From NCBI GenBank assembly GCA_964617355.1, contig CAZTXP010000141.1, positions 1 to 50,052 of the forward strand: a stretch of DNA of 50,052 bases, written 5' to 3'. Below, one piece after another: positions 43,010 through 50,052 of this stretch. Both the position numbers and the translations under genes were made by a program. This DNA comes from CAZTDU01 sp964617355 (lineage in GTDB: Bacteria > Pseudomonadota > Gammaproteobacteria > Burkholderiales > SG8-39). The notes under the pieces are model-generated. The model searched no databases, had not been told where the DNA came from, and worked only from the letters and a program-made list of their open reading frames with translations. Each line of letters begins with the position of its first letter. Within the stretch, counting starts at the first letter, position 1.

Positions 43010-43016
43010 GCGCCCG

Positions 43017-44138
43017 ATGAAGCGCGAGAAATCCACGCCGCGCCCGAACTGGCGCACGCGCTGCGAAGAGGCGGGATTCTCCTTCCACTCGATGGGCGGC
43101 ACCTACTGGGACGAATCCGCCTGCTACGCCTTCGGCGCCGACCAGGTCGACCGGCTGGAGGAGGTGACCGCCGAGCTGCACCAGCTCTGCCTTGCCGCCG
43201 CCGAGGAAGTGGTGCGCTCGAAGCGTTTCGCCGAGTTCGCGATCCCGCCGGCGTACCACGACCTGGTCGCGGCCTCGTTCACGCGCGGCGACCCGACGCT
43301 CTTCGGGCGCTTCGACCTCGCGTGGGACGGCGTCGGCGAGCCGAAGCTGCTCGAGTACAACGCCGACACACCCACTGCGCTGCTGGAGGCTAGCGTCGTG
43401 CAGTGGCACTGGCTGGAAGATACGCGGAAGGACTACGACCAGTTCAATTCCCTGCACGAGAAGCTGATCGAGCGCTGGCGCGCGGTGCGCGACGCGTGGG
43501 GGGTCGGCAAGGTGCACGTGTCCTGCGTGAAGGACCACGACGAGGACTGGGGCAACACCGAGTACCTGCGCGACTGCGCGCTGCAGGCCGGGCTCGACGC
43601 GCGCCAGCTCTTCATCGAGGACCTCGGCTGGAACGGCGCGCAGTTCACCGACCTCGACGAGGAGCCGGTGCAGGCGCTCTTCAAGCTCTACCCCTGGGAA
43701 TGGATGGCGCAGGAAGCCTTCGGCGCGCACGTGCCGCGCTGCGACACGCGGTTCCTGGAGCCGCCGTGGAAGATGCTGCTCTCCAACAAGGCGCTGCTGG
43801 TGGTGCTCTGGGAAATGAACTACGGCCACCCGAACCTGCTGCCCGCATACTTCGACGCCAAGCGCTTCGGCGCCGAGTACGTGAAGAAGCCGCTGCTGTC
43901 GCGCGAGGGCGAGAACGTGACGGTGGTGCGCCGCCGGGGCGTGGTGCGCGAGGCGGGCAGCTACGGCGCCGAGGGCTTCGTGTACCAGGGCCTCGCCAGC
44001 ATGCCGGCGTTCGACGGGCGCTACCCGGTGATCGGCTCGTGGATCGTCGGCGACCAGCCCGCGGGCATCGGCATCCGCGAGGACGACTCGCCGATCACCA
44101 AGAACACCAGCCACTTCGTGCCGCACTACTTCACCTAG
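43017..44138 (+). CDS. Glutathionylspermidine synthase-family ATP-grasp ligase (YgiC-like)
   Basis: A 373-residue ATP-grasp enzyme of the GSP_synth family, lacking the CHAP amidase domain of bifunctional Gsp. The hallmark LLEYNADTPTALLEAS is at about residues 110-126, followed by ATP-grasp segments KPLLSREGENVTVV and VIGSWIVGDQPAGIGIRED near the C-terminus. It should form an amide bond between a carboxylate (peptide) and an amine. YgiC homologues are of uncertain substrate, and spermidine ligation is not certain. The spermidine-making SpeD-SpeE fusion lies 27 kb upstream. Confidence 0.88.
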   Translation: MKREKSTPRPNWRTRCEEAGFSFHSMGGTYWDESACYAFGADQVDRLEEVTAELHQLCLAAAEEVVRSKRFAEFAIPPAYHDLVAASFTRGDPTLFGRFDLAWDGVGEPKLLEYNADTPTALLEASVVQWHWLEDTRKDYDQFNSLHEKLIERWRAVRDAWGVGKVHVSCVKDHDEDWGNTEYLRDCALQAGLDARQLFIEDLGWNGAQFTDLDEEPVQALFKLYPWEWMAQEAFGAHVPRCDTRFLEPPWKMLLSNKALLVVLWEMNYGHPNLLPAYFDAKRFGAEYVKKPLLSREGENVTVVRRRGVVREAGSYGAEGFVYQGLASMPAFDGRYPVIGSWIVGDQPAGIGIREDDSPITKNTSHFVPHYFT

Positions 44139-44147
44139 GGAGCCGCG

Positions 44148-44558
44148 ATGGAATTCGTCAAATTCTCACTGGAGGGGCTGGACGAGTTCCTCGTGTTCTT
44201 CGGGCTCGCCGTGGCCTTCGTCGCGATCTTCCTCGTGCTCTACGTGAAGATCACGCCCTACGACGAGCTGAAGCTGATCCGCGAAGGCAATACCGCCGCC
44301 GCGGCAAGCCTGTCGGGCGCGCTGATCGGCTTCACGCTGCCGCTGGCGAGCAGCATCGTCCACAGTGTGCACCCCTGGGACATGATGATCTGGGGCGTGA
44401 TCGCGCTCGTCGTGCAGCTGCTCGTGTTCGTGCTGGTGCGCTTCACGCTGGTGAACGTCACGCGCCGCGTCCCGCAGGGCGAAGTGGCCTCCGGCGTGCT
44501 GCTCGGCGCGGTGTCGATCTGCGCCGGCATGCTGAACGCCGCCAGCATGACCTACTAG
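44148..44558 (+). CDS. DUF350 membrane protein (YjfL-like)
   Basis: A 136-residue inner-membrane protein with four predicted helices (about 15-35, 52-72, 80-100 and 115-135). The conserved stretch AAAASLSGALIGFTLPLASS is the DUF350 core. YjfL-type proteins are regularly encoded with GSP_synth-family ligases, as here 9 bases after the ligase. The function is unknown; a link to membrane stress or polyamine-peptide transport is only inferred from this linkage. Confidence 0.85.
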   Translation: MEFVKFSLEGLDEFLVFFGLAVAFVAIFLVLYVKITPYDELKLIREGNTAAAASLSGALIGFTLPLASSIVHSVHPWDMMIWGVIALVVQLLVFVLVRFTLVNVTRRVPQGEVASGVLLGAVSICAGMLNAASMTY

Positions 44559-44569
44559 GGAGACCTGCC

Positions 44570-44953
44570 ATGACCGATCCGTACAAGGCCCCGACCACCG
44601 CGGTCGCCGACGTCGCGGCGGGCGAGAACAATTCCGGCGAGGGCAAGGGCAGCGTGCCGCCGCCCGGCGTGAAGGGCTGGAGCTGGGGCGCGTTCCTCTT
44701 CAACTGGATCTGGGCGATCGCCAACAAGACCTGGATCGGCCTGCTGGCCCTGATCCCCTATGTCGGCTTCATCGCCGCGATCTACCTCGGCGTGAAGGGC
44801 CGCGAGCTCGCGTGGCAGAACAAGCGCTGGGACAGCCTGGAGCACTTCAACCGCGTGCAGCGGCTGTGGTCGATGTGGGGCGCGATCATCTTCGTGGGCG
44901 TGTTCGGGCTCGGGATCGTCGCGGCGATCCTGATCCCGTTGCTGATCAACTAG
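44570..44953 (+). CDS. Small integral membrane protein, DUF2628-like
   Basis: A 127-residue protein. A polar N-terminus of about 35 residues (MTDPYKAPTTAVAD, Pro- and Gly-rich) precedes two to three hydrophobic segments around 38-75 and 98-125. The segment GWSWGAFLFNWIWAIANKTWIG resembles the DUF2628-type motif in which a 'GAFLFNPFWLLYRK' stretch enters the membrane. It starts 11 bases after the DUF350 gene and is likely in the same operon. Its stop shares CTAG with the convergent LLM gene. The function is unknown. Confidence 0.7.
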   Translation: MTDPYKAPTTAVADVAAGENNSGEGKGSVPPPGVKGWSWGAFLFNWIWAIANKTWIGLLALIPYVGFIAAIYLGVKGRELAWQNKRWDSLEHFNRVQRLWSMWGAIIFVGVFGLGIVAAILIPLLIN

Positions 44954-46047
44954 CGACCGGAACCGAGGGCCACGTTCACCCGCGGCATGACCTGCTCGGC
45001 CATCAGCTCCATCGAGCGGCGGCCGAGGGCCGGGTCCTTCCAGTCCATGCAGGCGTAGTACAGCGTGCCGAAGTCGCCGGTCCGTTCGCGGAACGCGAGG
45101 ATCTGGTCGACGACGCTGTTCACGCTACCCGCGATCACCAACCTATTGGTCACGGTCTCCGGGGTGATCTCGGCGTCGGGCTGCGCCTGGTCGAGCTTGA
45201 AGAGGTTGCCGCGCCCGCCGAAGCCGACGAGCTTCCTGACCAGCGACGAGAAGTAGTTGCGGTACGGGCCCTCCGGTCCGCGGCCGTAGCGCTCGGCGAC
45301 CTTGTCGTCGTCGGCGACGAAGATCGACTTCGCGACGCGCCAGTCCGCCGCGCTAGGCTCGGCGCCGACCGCGCGGCGCCCGGCGGCATACTGCGGCCAG
45401 TGGCTCGCCACCCACTCGGGCAGGAGGAAGTTCGCCGAGATCGGCATCCAGCCGCGCTTGGCGGCCTCCATCACGCCCTTCGAGTGCGGCGCGACCGCGG
45501 TGACCACGATCGGCGGATGCGGCCGCTGGTAGGGCTTGAGGATCGTGCCCTGCCCGATCTCCGCGATCGTCGTCTTCATGGTGCTGACGTTGAAGAACTG
45601 GCCCTTGAGGTCGTAGGGACCCTCGCGCTTCCAGATCTCGAGCACCATGTCGATGGCCTCGAGGAAGATCGCGTTGCGGTCGCGCTGGTAGTTGCCGAAG
45701 ACCTCGGCGTCGGACATCAAGCCGCCGGGGCTGATGCCCATGAGGAAGCGGCCCTTCAACATATGGTCGAGCATCGCCACCTGCGCGGCGATCGCCGCGG
45801 GGTGGCTGTTGGGCATGTTGATCGTGCCGCTGCCGAGGACGATGTTCTTCGTCTCGTGCGCGACGCTCGCGAGGAACATCAGGCACGAGGTGATGTTCTC
45901 GGCGAGGTCGGTGACGTGCTCGCCGACCAGCGCCTCGCAGTAGCCGAGGCGGTCGGCCATGAGGATGGCCTCGCGGTCCTCGGCGAGGGTCTCCCACGGG
46001 TTCCGCTGCGGGGGATGCAGCGGCATCATGAACATGCCGAGCTTCAC
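44950..46047 (-). CDS. LLM-class flavin-dependent oxidoreductase (luciferase-like)
   Basis: A TIM-barrel FMN-dependent monooxygenase of 365 residues. The bacterial-luciferase-like opening KLGMFMMPLHPPQRNPWETLAED, the GEHVTDLAENITS segment, LVGSGTINMPNSHPAAIA-like strand 4 and LKGRFLMGISPGG are recognisable. It probably oxidises a small organic compound with reduced flavin from a separate reductase, which is not seen here. The ATG at 46047 follows an AGGC/GGAG-type site. It is 31 bases after the FAH gene and presumably ends the SDR-FAH-LLM operon. Confidence 0.9.
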   Translation of the reverse strand: MKLGMFMMPLHPPQRNPWETLAEDREAILMADRLGYCEALVGEHVTDLAENITSCLMFLASVAHETKNIVLGSGTINMPNSHPAAIAAQVAMLDHMLKGRFLMGISPGGLMSDAEVFGNYQRDRNAIFLEAIDMVLEIWKREGPYDLKGQFFNVSTMKTTIAEIGQGTILKPYQRPHPPIVVTAVAPHSKGVMEAAKRGWMPISANFLLPEWVASHWPQYAAGRRAVGAEPSAADWRVAKSIFVADDDKVAERYGRGPEGPYRNYFSSLVRKLVGFGGRGNLFKLDQAQPDAEITPETVTNRLVIAGSVNSVVDQILAFRERTGDFGTLYYACMDWKDPALGRRSMELMAEQVMPRVNVALGSGR

Positions 46048-46078
46048 GATGCCTCGCTCCAGCTGCGCCTCCCCGGCC

Positions 46079-46927
46079 TCAGCCGGTGTAGGCGACGACC
46101 TTCTGCGTCTGCTCGCCGAGCCCCTGGATGCCGAGCTTCATCACGTCGCCGGGCTTGAGGAACACCGGGTTCGGCTTGATGCCCATGCCGACGCCCGGCG
46201 GCGTGCCGGTGGTGATGATGTCGCCCGGCAGCAGCGTCATGTACTGGCTGACGTGCGACACGATCTGCGCGCAGCTGAAGATCATGGTGCGCGTGTTGCC
46301 CGACTGCATGCGCTTGCCGTTCAGGTCGAGGTACATGTCGAGGTTCTGCGGGTCGGTGATCTCGTCGGTGGTGACGAGCCACGGGCCGATCGGGCCAGCG
46401 GTGTCGAAGCCCTTGCCCTTGTCCCACTGGCTGGTGACGAGCTGGAAGGCGCGCTCCGAGACGTCGTTGACGACGCAGTAGCCGGCGACGTGCGACAGCG
46501 CGTCCTCGACCGAGACGTACTTCGCCTGCGTGCCGATGACGATGCCCAGCTCGCACTCCCAGTCGAGCTTGGTCGAGTGCTTGGGCTGGATGACGTCGTC
46601 GTTCGGGCCGCTGATGCAGGTGGTGGCCTTCATGAAGACGATCGGCTCCGAGGGGATCGCCATGCCGGCTTCCTTGGCGTGGTCGGAGTAGTTCAGGCCG
46701 ATGGCCACGAACTTGCCGATGCCGACGTAGGGCACGCCCATGCGCGGGCCGTTGGCGACCACCGGCAGGGTCTCGGGCTTCACCTTGGCGAGCATCTTGA
46801 GGCCGCGCGGCGAGAGTTCGTTGGGGCCGATGTTCTCGATCACCTTGGAGAGGTCGCGCAGCTTCCCCTCGGAGTCGATGATGCCGGGCTTCTCGAAGCC
46901 GGGCTTGCCGTAGCGACACAGTTTCAT
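46079..46927 (-). CDS. Fumarylacetoacetate hydrolase (FAH) family protein
   Basis: A 282-residue FAH-fold hydrolase that cleaves C-C or related bonds next to a keto group with a divalent metal. Metal ligands are in DWECELGIVIG (E-x-E) and VNDVSERAF (D), and the substrate region GLNYSDHAKEAG is present. The sequence looks like the sugar-acid branch (2,4-diketo-3-deoxy-L-fuconate or -rhamnonate hydrolases), and the SDR with which it overlaps by ATGA fits the preceding dehydrogenation step. Both identifications rest on family resemblance and context. Confidence 0.9.
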   Translation of the reverse strand: MKLCRYGKPGFEKPGIIDSEGKLRDLSKVIENIGPNELSPRGLKMLAKVKPETLPVVANGPRMGVPYVGIGKFVAIGLNYSDHAKEAGMAIPSEPIVFMKATTCISGPNDDVIQPKHSTKLDWECELGIVIGTQAKYVSVEDALSHVAGYCVVNDVSERAFQLVTSQWDKGKGFDTAGPIGPWLVTTDEITDPQNLDMYLDLNGKRMQSGNTRTMIFSCAQIVSHVSQYMTLLPGDIITTGTPPGVGMGIKPNPVFLKPGDVMKLGIQGLGEQTQKVVAYTG

Positions 46928-47664
46928 ATGGTCATGCCTCCATCGATCGAATACATGTTCCCGGTGGCGAACTGCGACTCGTCGGATGCCAGGAACACGA
47001 GAATGCCGGTGATGTCGTCCACCGTGCCGAGGCGCCCCATCGGCTGGCGGGCGACGAAGTCCTTCCTCGCCTGCACCGGGTCGGCGAAGGCGGCGATGCG
47101 CTCGTGCAGCGACGGCGTATCGACGGTGCCCGGGCCGATGCAGTTGCAGCGGATGCCCTGCTTCACGTAGTCGGCGGCGATCGACTTGGTGAGGCCGATG
47201 ACGGCCGCCTTGGTCGCGCCGTAGGCGAAGCGCCGCGGCAGCCCGCGCACGCTCGAGGCAATGGACGACATGTTGATGATCGAGCCGCCGCCCTTGGCGA
47301 GCATCGCCGGCAGGAACGCGCGCGTGACGAGGTACATGGACTTCACGTTGAGGTCGAAGCTGAAGTCCCAGTCCTTCTCGGAACATTCGAGGATCGAGCC
47401 CTGGTGCACGTAGCCGGCGCAGTTGAAGAGCACGTCGACCGCGCCCGCCTCGGCGGCGAGCTTCGCGATCGCGGCCGCGTCGGTCACGTCGAGCGCGCGC
47501 GCCTCGATGCCGTCCTTGCCCTGCAGTTCGCCGACGACCTTGGCGTTCAGGTCGGTGGCCCAGACCTTCGCGCCCTCGCGCGCGAACGCGAGCGCCGTCG
47601 CGCGACCGATGCCCTGCCCTGCCGCCGTGATGAAGGCGGTCTTTCCCGCGAGCCTGCCGGCCAT
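46924..47664 (-). CDS. Short-chain dehydrogenase (2-keto-3-deoxy-L-fuconate dehydrogenase-like)
   Basis: Classical SDR of 246 residues. The cofactor motif TAAGQGIG is at about 13-20, NAG is replaced by NCAG (84-88), and catalytic Ser/Tyr/Lys are in NMSSIAS and YGATKAA. Asp38 in VWATDLNAK favours NAD. The start MAGRLAGK at 47664 has AGGGG about 9 bases upstream; ATG at 47673 lies too close to it. In L-fucose and L-rhamnose oxidation such SDRs make the diketo acid that an FAH enzyme then cleaves, which is the arrangement here. Confidence 0.9.
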   Translation of the reverse strand: MAGRLAGKTAFITAAGQGIGRATALAFAREGAKVWATDLNAKVVGELQGKDGIEARALDVTDAAAIAKLAAEAGAVDVLFNCAGYVHQGSILECSEKDWDFSFDLNVKSMYLVTRAFLPAMLAKGGGSIINMSSIASSVRGLPRRFAYGATKAAVIGLTKSIAADYVKQGIRCNCIGPGTVDTPSLHERIAAFADPVQARKDFVARQPMGRLGTVDDITGILVFLASDESQFATGNMYSIDGGMTI

Positions 47665-47701
47665 GTGGCCCATCCCCTGAGAGTGCTGCCGAAGGGCGCG
47701 G

Positions 47702-47707
47702 ATTATA
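47702..47707 (-). promoter_or_regulatory. -10 box of the SDR operon
   Basis: TATAAT on the minus strand, 38 bases before the SDR ATG, preceded by CGGC as at the transketolase promoter. No clear -35 hexamer is visible. Confidence 0.4.
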
Positions 47708-47832
47708 GCCGACTGCCTGCGCCGGACTTGCGCGGTGCAGCACGTGCGAATGCACGAACGCGCTTGACCAATCCCGGTCGCCCGCACACACTCGCCCGTC
47801 CTTTCGCAACGCAGCGAATCTTCCCAGCAGAC

Positions 47833-48888
<1,056 letters not shown>

Positions 48889-48912
48889 CAGCAACGACCA
48901 ACGGAGGAGCAC

Positions 48913-50052
48913 ATGAGCGACATGAAGAGAAGGGATTTCCTCAAGACCACCGCCGGCGTCGCCGCGGGGGCCGCCGCGCCGATGCTGTGGCTGAAGGACG
49001 CGCACGCGCAGTGGAACAACGCGCCGGAGAAGGGCGCCAAGCTCCGCGTGCTGCGCTGGAGCCGCTTCGTGCAGGGCGACATCGACCAGTTCATGAAGAA
49101 CGTGAAGGCCTTCGAGGCCAAGTACGGCGTCGAGGTGCGCGTGGACAACGAGGGCTGGGAGGACGTACGCCCGAAGGCGGCGGTGGCCGCGAACACCGGC
49201 GCCGGCCCGGACATCGTCCTGTCGACGCACGACGACGCCAACCTGTACCCGGAGAAGCTGCTCGACGTCACCGACCTCGCCACGTACCTGGGCAAGAAGT
49301 ACGGCGGCTGGTACCCGGTGTGCGAGGCCTACCTGCGTCCGAACGGCAAGAACTGGATCGGCATCCCGCTCGGCTGCGCCGGCAACACGCTGGTCCACCG
49401 CGAGAGCCACATGAAGGCGGCCGGCTTCTCCAGCTTCCCGAAGACGACCGACGAGTTCCTGAAGCTGATGAAGGCGCTGAAGGAGAAGGGCACGCCCGGC
49501 GGCTTCGCGCTCGGCAACGCCACCGGCGACGGCAACTCGTGGACGCACTGGCTGCTGTGGGCGTTCGGCGGCAAGCTGGTCGACCAGAACAACAAGGTGG
49601 TGATCAACAGCCCGGAAACCCTCAAGGCGCTGCAGTACGCGAAGGAACTCTACGCCACCTTCGTGCCGGGGACGCTGTCGTGGCTGGACCCGAACAACAA
49701 CAAGGCCTTCCTCGACGGCCAGGTGTCCTGCACGAACAACGGCATCTCGATCTACTACGCGGCCAAGACCTCGCAGGACGCGAAGGTCAAGGAACTGGTG
49801 AGCGACATCGCGCACGCGCCGATGCCGATCGGCCCGGTGGGCATGCCCACCGAGCTGAACCTCTTCTTCAACCAGATGATCTTCAAGTACACCAAGTACC
49901 CGAAGGCGGCGAAGGAGTTCATCCGCTTCATGATGGAAGAGGAGCAATACGGCCCGTGGATGCAGGCGGCGATCGGCTACGTGACCCAGCCGCTGGTGGC
50001 CTACGAGAAGAACCCGATCTGGACCGTGGACCCGAAGCACACCCCGTATCGC
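48913..50052 (+). CDS. Carbohydrate ABC transporter substrate-binding protein, Tat-type signal, partial
   Basis: Extracellular sugar-binding protein (SBP_bac_1), 380 residues visible, cut by the right edge. The N-terminus has a twin-arginine signal (KRRDFLKTTAGVAAGAAAPM), so it is probably exported folded by the Tat system, which is unusual for this family but known. The mature part shows the lobes with WSRFVQGDIDQFMKNVKAFEAKYGVEV, GPDIVLSTHDDANLY and GWYPVCEAYLRPNGKNW-type segments (split here for length). GGAGGAG precedes the ATG by 6 bases. Permeases are expected beyond the edge. Confidence 0.9.
   Translation, partial: MSDMKRRDFLKTTAGVAAGAAAPMLWLKDAHAQWNNAPEKGAKLRVLRWSRFVQGDIDQFMKNVKAFEAKYGVEVRVDNEGWEDVRPKAAVAANTGAGPDIVLSTHDDANLYPEKLLDVTDLATYLGKKYGGWYPVCEAYLRPNGKNWIGIPLGCAGNTLVHRESHMKAAGFSSFPKTTDEFLKLMKALKEKGTPGGFALGNATGDGNSWTHWLLWAFGGKLVDQNNKVVINSPETLKALQYAKELYATFVPGTLSWLDPNNNKAFLDGQVSCTNNGISIYYAAKTSQDAKVKELVSDIAHAPMPIGPVGMPTELNLFFNQMIFKYTKYPKAAKEFIRFMMEEEQYGPWMQAAIGYVTQPLVAYEKNPIWTVDPKHTPYR

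Overview
The window is 50 kb of high-GC DNA (roughly two-thirds G+C by eye). Genes are tightly packed, and many neighbours overlap by ATGA or a few bases. I read it as the chromosome of a betaproteobacterium, probably Burkholderiales-like. The reasons are the transketolase-gap-pgk-pyk gene order, a Bug-family (tripartite tricarboxylate) binding protein, many ABC importers for organic nitrogen compounds, and a fused AdoMet decarboxylase/spermidine synthase. This is inference from gene content; no rRNA or tRNA marker is present.

Layout. (1) 1-7.0 kb: a NitT/TauT-type ABC permease (cut by the left edge), a PhyH-type dioxygenase and a DHDPS-type aldolase/lyase on the minus strand. They diverge from a binding protein. 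A thioesterase, a GNAT enzyme, an epimerase-like protein and a short MetE-like methyltransferase follow. (2) 7.0-14.0 kb: central carbon operon tkt-gap-pgk-pyk plus a TPR protein, all minus strand. (3) 14.07-17.6 kb: nudC, the speD-speE fusion and a PucG-like aminotransferase. (4) 17.66-24.94 kb: a purine-ring (urate/allantoin) degradation unit. One operon runs allC, a polar-amino-acid-type ABC importer, then puuE. The divergent operon carries uraD, uraH, a Bug binding protein and a second, altered transthyretin-like gene. (5) 25.4-29.9 kb: an accessory, visibly less GC-rich island that I interpret as integron gene cassettes without an integrase (CALIN). Two attC sites of 126 bp are near-copies and a third is short. 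They separate a small membrane protein, an OLD-family ATPase/TOPRIM nuclease, an orphan membrane protein and a GIY-YIG-like protein. (6) 30.1-40.9 kb: an omega-aminotransferase and an N-carbamoyl-amino-acid hydrolase, divergent from a dipeptide-type ABC importer, a racemase-like protein, an AtzG-like small protein and an AtzE-like amidase. Together these suggest scavenging of hydantoin, pyrimidine or amide nitrogen. (7) 41.0-44.95 kb: a reductase, an SMR pump, and a ygiB/ygiC/DUF350-like set with a glutathionylspermidine-synthase-fold enzyme. (8) 44.95-50 kb: an LLM oxidoreductase, an FAH-family hydrolase and an SDR, divergent from a carbohydrate ABC importer that runs off the right edge.

The strongest unexplained signals are the cassette island with its likely defence-type nuclease and orphan proteins, and a three-copy hairpin repeat that sits at or just after stop codons (17.6, 24.95 and 30.1 kb). 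That repeat keeps a GCA loop while its inner stem varies in a compensated way. Smaller points are a shared TAACC-N4-GGTTA operator-like motif, a transthyretin-like paralogue lacking the catalytic Arg, and a hydantoin-racemase homologue that has lost its second catalytic Cys. I found no tRNA, rRNA, CRISPR array or intact insertion sequence.
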